From Micromonospora tarensis (GTDB lineage: Bacteria > Actinomycetota > Actinomycetes > Mycobacteriales > Micromonosporaceae), in assembly GCF_016803395.1 (NCBI RefSeq), contig NZ_JAEVHL010000026.1, positions 1 to 46,158 on the forward strand: 46,158 nt of DNA, in the 5' to 3' direction. Each line of letters starts with the position of its first letter. Position 1 is the stretch's first letter. Positions 18,237 to 27,550 of the stretch are shown here, piece after piece. The notes under the pieces are model-generated. The model saw nothing but the letters and a program-made list of their open reading frames with translations, was not told where the DNA came from and searched no databases. The translations under genes and the position numbers were made by a program.

Positions 18237-19531
18237 TGAGCACCGAGATCGTCGCCCCGGCCGCCGAGGCGCGGCCGATGGACCTGCTGCGCTTCGCCAC
18301 CGCCGGCAGCGTGGACGACGGTAAGTCCACGCTGATCGGTCGGCTGCTCTACGACACCAAGTCGCTCTTCACCGACCAGTTGGCCGCCGTGGAGGCGGTC
18401 AGCGCGGCCCGCGGCGACGAGTACACGAACCTGGCGTTGCTCACCGACGGTCTGCGGGCCGAGCGGGAGCAGGGCATCACCATCGACGTGGCGTACCGGT
18501 ACTTCGCCACCCCACGGCGCAAGTTCATCATCGCCGACACCCCCGGGCACATCCAGTACACCCGCAACATGGTCACCGGGGCGTCCACCGCCGACCTGGC
18601 GCTGATCCTGGTGGACGCGCGCAAGGGGCTGGTCGAGCAGTCCCGACGGCACGCGTTCCTGTGCTCCCTGCTGCGGGTGCCGCACCTGGTCCTCTGTGTC
18701 AACAAGATGGACCTGGTGGACTGGTCCCAGGAGGTCTACGAGCAGATCGCCGACGAGTTCACCGCGTTCGCCGCGAAGCTCGACGTACCGGACCTGACAG
18801 TGGTGCCGGTCTCCGCGTTGCGCGGCGACAACATCGTCAGCCGATCAGAGAACATGCAGTGGTACGAGGGCCCGTCGCTGCTGCACCACCTGGAGCGGGT
18901 GCACATCGCGAGCGACCGCAACCTGGTCGACGTCCGGTTCCCGGTGCAGTACGTGATCCGTCCGCAGTCCACCACTGTCACCGACTACCGCGGTTACGCC
19001 GGTCAGGTCGCCTCCGGTGTGCTCAAGCCGGGTGACGAGGTGATGGTGCTGCCGTCCGGCTTCAGCAGCCGGATCGCCGCCGTGGAGACCGCCGACGGGC
19101 CGGTCCCGGAGGCGTTCCCACCGATGTCGGTGACGGTACGACTGGCCGACGAGATCGACATCTCCCGGGGTGACCTGATCTGCCGGCCGAACAACGCGCC
19201 GGCGGTGGCCCAGGACATCGAGGCGATGGTCTGCTGGATGGACGAGACCGCCCCGCTGCGGGTCGGCGGTCGGTACGCCATCAAGCACACCACCCGGTCG
19301 GCGCGGGCCATCGTGCGCGGCCTGCACTACCGACTGGACATCAACTCGCTGCACCGCGACGAGTCGGCCGACGAGCTGCGGCTCAACGAGATCGGCCGGG
19401 TGCGGCTACGCACCACGGTGCCGCTGCTGGCCGACGAGTACCGCCGCAACCGCACCACCGGAGGCTTCGTCATCATCGACGAGACCACCAACCGCACGGT
19501 GGGCGCCGCCATGATCGTCGAAGCCGGCTGA
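18236..19531 (+). CDS. cysN: Sulfate adenylyltransferase subunit 1 (GTPase)
   Basis: A translation-factor-like GTPase that drives ATP sulfurylase. The 431-residue protein shows the G1 motif GSVDDGKSTL near residue 23, EREQGITIDVAYRYF near 79, G3 DTPGH near 101 and G4 NKMD near 159, followed by two beta-barrel domains. There is no C-terminal APS kinase (CysC) fusion of the kind found in mycobacterial CysNC. No cysC or APS reductase gene is in the window. Transcription probably ends at the 17-bp perfect hairpin at 19598-19636. Confidence 0.96.
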   Translation: MSTEIVAPAAEARPMDLLRFATAGSVDDGKSTLIGRLLYDTKSLFTDQLAAVEAVSAARGDEYTNLALLTDGLRAEREQGITIDVAYRYFATPRRKFIIADTPGHIQYTRNMVTGASTADLALILVDARKGLVEQSRRHAFLCSLLRVPHLVLCVNKMDLVDWSQEVYEQIADEFTAFAAKLDVPDLTVVPVSALRGDNIVSRSENMQWYEGPSLLHHLERVHIASDRNLVDVRFPVQYVIRPQSTTVTDYRGYAGQVASGVLKPGDEVMVLPSGFSSRIAAVETADGPVPEAFPPMSVTVRLADEIDISRGDLICRPNNAPAVAQDIEAMVCWMDETAPLRVGGRYAIKHTTRSARAIVRGLHYRLDINSLHRDESADELRLNEIGRVRLRTTVPLLADEYRRNRTTGGFVIIDETTNRTVGAAMIVEAG

Positions 19532-19597
19532 CACCCCCCGGCCCCGCCAACGGACCGCGCCGCCCGCCCGCCCGCGGCGAGATCGCGCTCGAGCTAT

Positions 19598-19636
19598 GAA
19601 GTAGTGGCCTCGCCCAGCGGGCGAGGCCACTACTTC
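19598..19636. terminator. Perfect 17-bp hairpin between cysN and galK
   Basis: GAAGTAGTGGCCTCGCC and its exact reverse complement flank a five-base CAGCG loop. It lies 67 bases after cysN and about 145 bases from the end of the convergent galK gene, so it could serve both as a bidirectional terminator. Confidence 0.75.
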
Positions 19637-19690
19637 TCTGAACAAGCACGATCTCCCCTTCCCCAGCTCACCCACCCCTCGCCCTGCCCG

Positions 19691-19750
19691 GTGATCAAGC
19701 AGTTTGCGTCAGGATGCGGGTTGGAATCGACGCAAAATTCTTGATCAACC
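19691..19750. repeat. Dispersed palindromic repeat A, copy 1
   Basis: A roughly 60-bp element with ends GTGATCAAG and CTTGATCAAC and an inner inverted pair TTTGCGTC (19703-19710) / GACGCAAA (19729-19736). Read on the minus strand it matches a second copy at 37665-37730 (GTTGATCAAGA at one end, ATCCTGACGCAAACT and CTTGATC at the other). It lies between convergent cysN and galK. It resembles REP- or MITE-like intergenic repeats. Confidence 0.65.
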
Positions 19751-19781
19751 TGGGTGGAGTGGGAGTGGGGAGTGGGGCGGG

Positions 19782-20957
19782 TTAGGCGAGGCGGGTGGCG
19801 CCGGGGGAGGGGAGGACCGGCACGGTGCCGGGGGTGGTGAAGCCGCGTTCGGCGTACGCCGTCGTTACCGCTGCGGCTACCGCGTCGGCGCGGTCGACCT
19901 CAACCAGGGCGAGGACGCAGCCGCCGAAGCCGCCGCCGGTCATCCGGGCGCCCAGCGCGCCGGCCGCCAACGCCGCCTCGACCGCGGTGTCGACCTCCGG
20001 CACGGTGATCTCGAAGTCGTCGCGCATGGACACGTGCGAGGCGGTGAGCAGTGGGCCGATCTCGTTGACCCGGGCCGCGCGGAGCAGCGCCACCGTGTCC
20101 AGTACCCGCTGGTCCTCCGTCACCACGTGCCGGACCCGCCGCCGGGTCTCCTCGTCGTCGAGCTGAGCCAGCGCGGCGTCGAGCTGGTCCACGCCCACGT
20201 CCCGCAGCGCGGCCACCCCGAGCGCACGGGCCCCCGCCTCGCAGGAGCGGCGGCGGGCAGCGTACTCCCCGTCGGCGTGCCGGTGCGGCGCCCGGCTGTT
20301 TATGACCAGCACCGCCAGCCCGGCCGCCTCGAGATCGAACGGAATGTGCTCGACCGACTCGTCGCGGCAGTCCAGGAAGAGGGCGTGCCCGGCGCGGCAG
20401 CGGATCGAGGCCGACTGATCCATGATGCCGGTCGGCGCACCCACGTAGACGTTCTCCGCCCGCTGCGCCAGCCGAGGCTGAGCTGTCGCGGGCAACTCCA
20501 GCCCACCGAGGTCGAGCAGGGCGGCCAGCACGGCCGACTCCAGTGCGGCCGAGGAGGAGAGCCCGGAGCCCAGCGGCACGTCGGAAGCGATCGCCAGCCG
20601 GGCGCCCGGCACCCGGTGACCCGCCTCGCGGAGCGCCCAGACCACACCCGCGACGTACGCCCCCCAGCCGGTGACCCGGCCCGGCTCGGCGACGTCGTGC
20701 GCACCGAAGGTGATCGTCTCGTCGGGAAGCTCGGACCAGACCGTCCAGTGCTCGCCGTCCTGGCGGTCGGCGGCGACGATGGTCCGCATCGGGAGCGCGA
20801 AGGGTAGGACGAACCCCTCGTTGTAGTCGGTGTGCTCGCCGATCAGGTTGACCCGGCCGGGAGCCGCCCAACTACCGGCGGCCTGACCGCCGAACTGCGC
20901 GGTGAAACCGGCGGCGGCCCGCCCGACGACGTCACCGACCGGCTGCGGCGCGCTCAC
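19782..20957 (-). CDS. galK: Galactokinase
   Basis: GalK phosphorylates galactose at C1, the first committed step of the Leloir pathway. The 391-residue GHMP kinase has the galactokinase signature GRVNLIGEHTDYNEGFVLP near residue 33, the ATP loop PLGSGLSSSAALESAV near 127 and the C-terminal ARMTGGGFGGC near 337. GTG 20957 overlaps the TGA of the preceding 20-codon mini-ORF, and its only ribosome-binding sequence (AAGAGGG) lies inside that mini-ORF. It is downstream of galE on the same strand. No galT is present in the window. Confidence 0.96.
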   Translation of the reverse strand: MSAPQPVGDVVGRAAAGFTAQFGGQAAGSWAAPGRVNLIGEHTDYNEGFVLPFALPMRTIVAADRQDGEHWTVWSELPDETITFGAHDVAEPGRVTGWGAYVAGVVWALREAGHRVPGARLAIASDVPLGSGLSSSAALESAVLAALLDLGGLELPATAQPRLAQRAENVYVGAPTGIMDQSASIRCRAGHALFLDCRDESVEHIPFDLEAAGLAVLVINSRAPHRHADGEYAARRRSCEAGARALGVAALRDVGVDQLDAALAQLDDEETRRRVRHVVTEDQRVLDTVALLRAARVNEIGPLLTASHVSMRDDFEITVPEVDTAVEAALAAGALGARMTGGGFGGCVLALVEVDRADAVAAAVTTAYAERGFTTPGTVPVLPSPGATRLA

Positions 20958-21016
20958 TGTGCCCTCTTCGATCGCGACTGTGGGGCTCGCAAACCCGGCT
21001 CACTCCTCGCGCTCAC
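20954..21016 (-). CDS. Bridging mini-ORF 2 between galE and galK, 20 aa
   Basis: GTG 21014-21016 to TGA 20954-20956 encodes [20 protein letters not shown], identical to mini-ORF 1 one repeat unit upstream. Its GTG overlaps the stop of mini-ORF 1 and its TGA overlaps the galK GTG. The peptide is Arg/Ser-rich and has no recognised domain; its value may lie in coupling translation rather than in the product. Confidence 0.4.
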   Translation of the reverse strand: MSARSEPGLRAPQSRSKRAQ

Positions 21017-21075
21017 TGTGCCCTCTTCGATCGCGACTGTGGGGCTCGCAAACCCGGCTCACTCCTCGCGCTCAC
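21013..21075 (-). CDS. Bridging mini-ORF 1 between galE and galK, 20 aa
   Basis: GTG 21073-21075 overlaps the galE TGA (21072-21074), and its own TGA (21013-21015) overlaps the start of mini-ORF 2. It encodes the same 20 residues as mini-ORF 2, so the pair arose by tandem duplication of a 59-bp unit. Translation is inferred from the overlaps. Confidence 0.4.
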   Translation of the reverse strand: MSARSEPGLRAPQSRSKRAQ

Positions 21076-22054
21076 TGTTGCCCCAGGATGTGCGTGCGGT
21101 AGAACGCCCAGGCGTCGCCGACCATGTCGTGCAGGGTCGGCTTCTGTGGCACCCAGCCCAGCTCGTCGCGGGCCAGCGCGGCGGACGCGACCAGCTCGGC
21201 CGGGTCGCCCTCGCGGCGCGGCGCGACCTCGACGGGCAGCTCGTGCCCGGTGACCTCGCGGACCACGTCGACGACCTGACGGTTGGTGAAGCCGTTGCCG
21301 TTGCCCAGGTTGTAGATCCGGTGTTGGCCGGCGGTGGCCGCGTCCAGCGCCAGTAGGTGCGCCCGGGCCAGGTCGCGACGTGGATGTAGTCGCGGACGCA
21401 GGTGCCGTCCACGGTGGGGTAGTCGTCGCCGAACAGTTGGAGCTTCTCCCGCCGGCCGGCGGCGACCTCCAGCGCGATCGGAATCAGGTGCGTCTCCGGG
21501 TCGTGCCGTTCGCCGAGCGTGACGTCGCCGTCGAGGTGGGCGCCCGCCACGTTGAAGTAGCGCAGCGACACCGCGGCCAGCCCGTGCGCGATCGCCTCGG
21601 AGGTGAGTGCCATGTCGACGGCGAGCTTGGTGGCGCCGTACGTGTTGGTGGGGGCCTTGACCGCGTGCTCCGTGATGGGCAGCTCGGTCGGGTTGCCGTA
21701 GACGGCGGCGGTGGAGGAGAAGACCATCCGGGGCACCCCGGCCGCGCGTACCGCGTCGATGAGGGCGAGCGTGCCGATGGTGTTGGTCTGCCAGTACAGC
21801 TCGGGTTTGACCATCGACTCGCCGGCGGCGATCAGGGCGGCGAAGTGCAGCACGCCGTCGAAGCCGGCATCGGCGGTGATGACGCGGGCGGCGTCGTGGA
21901 TGGACGCTTCGACGTGGGTGGCGTCCGGGGCGAGGGCCTCGCGGTGCCCGGTGCGCAGGTCGTCCAGCACGACCACCTGGTGGCCCGCGTCGAGCAGCAT
22001 CCGGGTCACCACGCTCCCGATGAAACCGGCGCCCCCGGTGACGAGCAGTTTCAC
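21072..22054 (-). CDS. galE: UDP-glucose 4-epimerase (frameshifted in this sequence)
   Basis: GalE interconverts UDP-glucose and UDP-galactose with bound NAD. The N-terminal Rossmann motif [10 protein letters not shown] is at residues 5-14, the catalytic serine/tyrosine region is FSSTAAVYG and NTYGATK, and RDYIHVADL is the substrate-domain signature. The frame breaks in this last motif near 21374-21377: the minus strand reads GTCGCGACCTGG where GTCGCCGACCTGG is expected. Adding one base restores [20 protein letters not shown] and a stop at 21072, giving about 327 residues, the usual length. The unrepaired frame runs to 21059 as nonsense. ATG 22054 gives [14 protein letters not shown]. It is followed by two mini-ORFs and galK. 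Confidence 0.92.
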
Positions 22055-22153
22055 GTCGTTGCCTCCTGCCTGGCCCGCTCGGGACGTGGCCCTTCGTGAT
22101 CACACTAGGACGGTGGCCGGCACCCACGCCGACGCCACCGGCAACCCCATTCC

Positions 22154-22173
22154 ATCATAATCTCTCACGATTA
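22154..22173. promoter_or_regulatory. AT-rich promoter/operator candidate upstream of galE
   Basis: In an otherwise GC-rich region, TATGAT reads on the minus strand at 22154-22159, and an inverted pair TAATC (22158-22162) / GATTA (22169-22173) overlaps it. It lies about 100 bp upstream of the galE start and 76 bp upstream of the divergent CBS-domain gene. No clear -35 box is seen. Confidence 0.35.
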
Positions 22174-22248
22174 AACAGAGCCGAACATCGGTGGGCTGCT
22201 CCGCGGGATCGCCCGTGCGACGGGCCCACGGTGTCTACCATCTCTGTC

Positions 22249-23346
22249 ATGCGGGAAGCGGCCCGTACCGGGCTCCGGCGGCGCGCGCGGGTACACCCCC
22301 GCCGCGACCCCGGCCCGCTCGCCCGGGCCGTCGCCCGATTGGTGGTCCGCGCCGCGGACGGCACCACCCGACTCGTCACCGACCTGCTCGGGACCGGTCC
22401 GGCCGCCGGCCGGGAGCGCATCTCCGAGGCAGACCTGCGGGACCTGGTCGCGGCGAACACGGTGCTCGACCCGGACGAACGCCGGATCATCGACGAGGTC
22501 CTGGTGGCCGGCGCCAGCCTGATCCGCGAGGTGATGATGCCGCGCACCGAGGTGGTCTTCCTCCCGGCGCGGCTGACCATCGCCGAAGCCGCCCGACTGG
22601 TCCGCGCCGAAACGCACACCCGGTACCCGGTCACCGACGGCACCCACGACGACGTGGTCGGCTTCGTGCACCTACGGGACGTGCTGCTGCGCCCGGACGC
22701 CGACCAGTGCGGCACCGTCGGCGAGCTGGCCCGGGAGGTGAAGCGGTTCCCCGGCAGCAAGCGGGTGCTGGCCGCGCTGACCGAGATGCGCCGGGAGGGC
22801 CAGCACCTGGCGGTGGTGGTCGACGAGTACGGCGGCACCGCCGGCATCGTCACCCTCCAGGATCTGATCGAGGAGTTGATCGGTGAGATCCACGACGAGT
22901 ACGACGCCGCCCCGGACCCGGTGCACGCCGGCCTCCCGGCGGTGGTGGACGGCCGACTCAACCTCGCCGACTTCGCCGAGCGGACCGGGGTGGCCCTCCC
23001 GGTCGGGCCGTACGAGACGGTGGGTGGCTTCGTCATGGCCGCGCTGGGCCGGCTGCCGGTGACCGGCGACGAGGTGCCGGTGCCCGCCGAACCCGCCGAC
23101 GTCGGCGCGCCTGGTCCGGCCGACCCGCCGGGTGGCTGGCTGGTGCGGGTGCTCACGGTGGACGGCCGCCGGGTGGCCCGACTCGCGGTCTCGGCCATGC
23201 GCCTGCCGGAGGCTCGCCGGGAGGCGGTGGCCGGGCAGCAGCGTCGGCTCGCGGCCGGCTCGACGCGTCGGGCCGGCATGGACGAACCACGCGAGGTCAG
23301 CACCCCGGCATCGGCGGGCCGTCGCCAACCCGCCGGCCCGTCATGA
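22249..23346 (+). CDS. CorC/HlyC-type CBS domain protein, soluble form
   Basis: A 365-residue protein with the CorC/HlyC layout: a short N-terminal linker, the VMMPRTEVVFLP motif near residue 98 that opens the first CBS domain, a second CBS domain with VVVDEYGGTAGIVTLQDLIEELIGEI near 187, and a C-terminal CorC_HlyC transporter-associated domain. The N-terminal DUF21/CNNM membrane domain of most actinobacterial members is absent and no frame upstream supplies it, so the protein is probably cytosolic. Related proteins bind nucleotides and are linked to Mg/Co efflux. ATG 22249 lacks a ribosome-binding site; TACCAT at 22236-22241, seven bases upstream, would suit a leaderless transcript. Confidence 0.85.
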   Translation: MREAARTGLRRRARVHPRRDPGPLARAVARLVVRAADGTTRLVTDLLGTGPAAGRERISEADLRDLVAANTVLDPDERRIIDEVLVAGASLIREVMMPRTEVVFLPARLTIAEAARLVRAETHTRYPVTDGTHDDVVGFVHLRDVLLRPDADQCGTVGELAREVKRFPGSKRVLAALTEMRREGQHLAVVVDEYGGTAGIVTLQDLIEELIGEIHDEYDAAPDPVHAGLPAVVDGRLNLADFAERTGVALPVGPYETVGGFVMAALGRLPVTGDEVPVPAEPADVGAPGPADPPGGWLVRVLTVDGRRVARLAVSAMRLPEARREAVAGQQRRLAAGSTRRAGMDEPREVSTPASAGRRQPAGPS

Positions 23347-24998
<1,652 letters not shown>

Positions 24999-25077
24999 GC
25001 CGTCGGCGACGCGCCGGTCGGCGAGCATCGAGAGCCGGTTGCCACTACAGCGGTGGGAGATCGGCGAGGATGATCGC

Positions 25078-26004
25078 GTGAACGTGATCGGCCGGATCGA
25101 GGCGGGCATCGACCGCTGGGTGAGCGCCGCGCGCCACCGGTCGGGGCTCTTCGATCACGTGTGGCGGGCCGGCGCGCTCTACGCCGAGGTGCTGGCCGGG
25201 CGGCTGGCCGCCGCGATCGCCTACTACGGCTTCTTCGCGGTGTTCGCGCTGGCCCTGGTGGCGTACTCGATCTTCGGCGCGATCCTCGAGGACAACGACG
25301 AGGTGAGCGCGGCGGCGGCCAACTTCCTCAAGGAGAATCTGCCGTTCCTGGATGCCCAGCAGATCGCCAACTCCAGCAACACGGTCGGGGTGGTCGGCCT
25401 GGTCATCCTGGTCTTCACCGGGATCGGCTGGGTGGAGGCCATCCGGTCCTCGCAGCGGTTGATGTACCAGCTCAACCAGCAGCCGGGCAACCTGGTGGTG
25501 CGACGGCTGGTCGACCTGGGCGTGATGATCGGCATCTTCGTGCTGCTCGGTGTCTCGGTCGCGGCGGTGGACGCGTTGGAATCGCTGCTGCGGTTCCTGC
25601 TGCGCAGCACCGGATCGGTCGGTCTGACCACGATCAGCGCGGTGCTCAGCGTGCTGGTCAACACCGTGCTCGCCACCGCGCTGCTGCTCGCCGTGCCCCG
25701 GCTGCGGATGAGCCGGTCCCGGCTGCGCCCGGTGGTGCTGCTGGTGGCGGTCGGCATCACGCTGCTGAACACCGTCGGGCGGTACTACGTGGTGCGGACC
25801 GAGCGGAACCCGGCGTACACCGTGGTGGCCGGTGCGGTCGGTCTGCTGCTCTACCTCTACCTGCTCAACCAGCTGGTGCTGTTCGGCGCGGCGCTTCTCG
25901 CGACCAGCACCAAGGGCCGGGTGGTGGACCTGGCGGAGACCCCGGCCCCGCCGAAGGTGGTCGACGAGGACACCGGTCCCGGTACGCCGGGCGGTGCCGG
26001 CTGA
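25078..26004 (+). CDS. YihY/BrkB (virulence factor BrkB-like) family membrane protein
   Basis: A 308-residue inner-membrane protein with six or so hydrophobic segments, including the first after residue 40 (IAYYGFFAVFALALVAYSIF), VVGLVILVFTGIGWVEAI, LGVMIGIFVLLGVSVAAV, a Leu/Val-rich helix near 210, and AVGLLLYLYLLNQLVLFGA. The pattern, with AIAYYGFFAVFALAL and the late LYLYLLNQLVLFGA, matches the YihY/BrkB (formerly RNase BN-annotated) family. GTG 25078 follows a GAGG eight bases upstream; the frame is open earlier but overlaps the previous gene. The tail is proline/acidic. Physiological role is not established. Confidence 0.88.
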   Translation: MNVIGRIEAGIDRWVSAARHRSGLFDHVWRAGALYAEVLAGRLAAAIAYYGFFAVFALALVAYSIFGAILEDNDEVSAAAANFLKENLPFLDAQQIANSSNTVGVVGLVILVFTGIGWVEAIRSSQRLMYQLNQQPGNLVVRRLVDLGVMIGIFVLLGVSVAAVDALESLLRFLLRSTGSVGLTTISAVLSVLVNTVLATALLLAVPRLRMSRSRLRPVVLLVAVGITLLNTVGRYYVVRTERNPAYTVVAGAVGLLLYLYLLNQLVLFGAALLATSTKGRVVDLAETPAPPKVVDEDTGPGTPGGAG

Positions 26005-26020
26005 GGACGGAGGTGGGCAG

Positions 26021-26389
26021 GTGCTGATCTCGGTTGACCCGGACTCGTCGGTGCCGCCGTACGAGCAGGTCCGTGGACAGCTCGCCGAGCTGATCGGGGA
26101 CGGCCGGTTGCCGGTCGGCAGCCGCCTGCCCACCGTCCGGCAGCTCGCCGCCGATCTGCGGTTGGCCGCGAACACGGTGGCGCGGGCCTACCGGGAGCTG
26201 GAGGCGGCTGGACTGCTGGAGACCCGGGGGCGCAACGGCACCTTCGTCGCCCCGGGCCGGGACGACGCCGTCGACCGGTTGCAGCGGGCGGCGGCCGGCT
26301 ACGCGGCCGAGGCGGCCCGACTCGGCGTACCGGCGGCCACCGCGCTCGCGCTGGTCCGTGCGGCGCTGGATGCCGTCCGGCCCGGCTGA
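26021..26389 (+). CDS. GntR family transcriptional regulator, short YtrA-like type
   Basis: A 122-residue DNA-binding protein consisting of a GntR winged helix and a short helical tail. The signature PPYEQVRGQLAELIGDG lies near residue 10, followed by LPTVRQLAADLRLAANTVAR near 40 and LEAAGLLETRGRNGTFV. There is no large effector domain, as in the YtrA subgroup that often controls adjacent ABC transporters. None is adjacent here. GTG 26021 has GGAGGTGG upstream (26009-26016). It follows the YihY gene by 16 bp and may be cotranscribed. Confidence 0.9.
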   Translation: MLISVDPDSSVPPYEQVRGQLAELIGDGRLPVGSRLPTVRQLAADLRLAANTVARAYRELEAAGLLETRGRNGTFVAPGRDDAVDRLQRAAAGYAAEAARLGVPAATALALVRAALDAVRPG

Positions 26390-26459
26390 CCGGCCGCCGA
26401 TCGAGCGGTAACTGAGCAGAACGCCGTCGGGACTCGCGTTCGCGGACCATGATGAGCCG

Positions 26460-26897
26460 GTGGGCGCACTCATGACACTGGACCTACCGGCGGACTCGCC
26501 GCTGCTCGGCCTGCCGTGGATCATCACCTTCGGCCCGCTCGGTGACCTCGACGAGTGGGAGCCGGTGGTGTGTGGGCCGTACGAGCGGCCGCACGCGTTG
26601 GCGCTGGCCGAGGCGGTGGTGGCCGACGAGCAGCTGATGGCGGTGGTCGAGCCGTTGCTGCCGGCGCTGTCGGCCGACGAGATCCGCGACGAGATCGCCG
26701 CCGCGCAGGTCGCCGCCGAGGACGAGGCCCGTCAGGTGGAGGGGGCCGACCTGTACGGGGACTTCGAGGACGTGATCGACGAGGAGTTGGACGCCGCGGC
26801 CGACGAGGCGGGCCACGGTGAGCCGGCCGAGCCGCCGGACGAGGCCGAGGTCCGTGCCGGCTTCACCCGGATCGCCGCGCTGCTCACCGCGAAGTGA
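26460..26897 (+). CDS. Acidic hypothetical protein, 145 aa
   Basis: A strongly acidic small protein with no membrane segment. It starts hydrophobic (LPADSPLLGLPWIITFGPLG), followed by two helical, Glu/Asp/Ala-rich stretches, and ends FTRIAALLTAK. I do not recognise the family. The start is uncertain: GTG 26460 lies six bases after CATGAT, which would suit a leaderless transcript, while ATG 26472 would give MTLDLPADSP and 141 residues but lacks a ribosome-binding site. Third-position G/C is high, which supports coding. Confidence 0.75.
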   Translation: MGALMTLDLPADSPLLGLPWIITFGPLGDLDEWEPVVCGPYERPHALALAEAVVADEQLMAVVEPLLPALSADEIRDEIAAAQVAAEDEARQVEGADLYGDFEDVIDEELDAAADEAGHGEPAEPPDEAEVRAGFTRIAALLTAK

Positions 26898-26909
26898 CCG
26901 CCGGGAGGG

Positions 26910-27278
26910 TCAGCGCTCGGGTGCGGCGTCCAGTACGCAGAACTCGTTGCCCTCGGGGTCGGCGAGCACTGTGAACGGCTCGGTGCCGGTCTGCCCGACG
27001 TCGACATGCCGCGCGCCCAGTTCGACGAGCCGCCGTATCTCGGCCTGCGGGTCGCCGTCGGCGACGAGGTCGAGGTGCAGCCGGTTCTTGCCCTGCTTTG
27101 GGGTGCCCGAGCCCTGCAACCAGATGGTGGGCGCCGCGCCGGACGGCGGCCCCGGTGGCCACAGCTTGGCGCTGCCGTCGTCGCCCTGCTCGACCTGGTA
27201 GCCGAGCGCCGCGGACCAGAACGCGACCATCAGGTCCAGGTCCGTGACGTCGATCGTGCACTGTGCCACCCGTACCAC
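26910..27278 (-). CDS. VOC family (glyoxalase/bleomycin resistance-type) protein
   Basis: A 122-residue single VOC domain. The beta-alpha-beta-beta-beta pattern is clear, with AQCTIDVTDLDLMVAFWSAA at the start, the metal or ligand strand LHLDLVADG near residue 60 and FTVLADPEGNEFCVLDA near the end. The short size suits a dimer or a substrate-binding homologue; catalytic versus binding role cannot be decided from sequence. GTG 27278 is chosen because GGAGGTGACC lies just upstream; the frame is open to 27512 but that extension crosses a strong hairpin. Confidence 0.85.
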   Translation of the reverse strand: MVRVAQCTIDVTDLDLMVAFWSAALGYQVEQGDDGSAKLWPPGPPSGAAPTIWLQGSGTPKQGKNRLHLDLVADGDPQAEIRRLVELGARHVDVGQTGTEPFTVLADPEGNEFCVLDAAPER

Positions 27279-27349
27279 CTGGGTCACCTCCGGGAGCGTC
27301 GGTACCGGTGCGGTACCCCCGTCGGTGCCGGCGCACACGCCGAAACGGA

Positions 27350-27389
27350 CACCGGCGCCGCGCGGAGCGGGCTCCGCGTGGCGCCGGTG
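27350..27389. terminator. Strong 18-bp hairpin between the LacI and VOC genes
   Basis: CACCGGCGCC pairs with GGCGCCGGTG, followed by a G/T pair and CGCGGAG with CTCCGCG around a CGGG loop. It lies 162 bases downstream of the LacI-type gene on its coding strand and 72 bases before the VOC start, so it is most likely the LacI-gene terminator. No U-tract is present. Confidence 0.6.
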
Positions 27390-27550
27390 GCACCTCACCC
27401 CCCACCACAAGGGGTCGGTAGCCCAGTCGCCCGCCGGCGCGGGGCACGACGAACGACCAGGTCGAGGACGTGTTACCCGTTCAGCGCCGATCAAACCGGA
27501 CTGTCGCCGCAATTGCCGGCAGGCGTTCCGGTCCCGGGGCGCCGCAACGG

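Larger units (their letters stand above)
20951..21078. repeat. Tandem 59-bp direct repeat between galE and galK
   Basis: Two full, apparently identical 59-bp units (20951-21009 and 21010-21068) are followed by the first ten bases of a third (21069-21078). Each minus-strand unit carries an AAGAGGG ribosome-binding sequence, a GTG start and a 20-residue frame. The period of 59 places each start one base before the previous stop codon ends the frame, giving GTGA overlaps throughout. Confidence 0.9.

Noticed and set aside
20951..21078. Tandem 59-bp repeats considered as a CRISPR array
   Set aside because: The units are contiguous and identical, with no unique spacers, and no cas genes are nearby.
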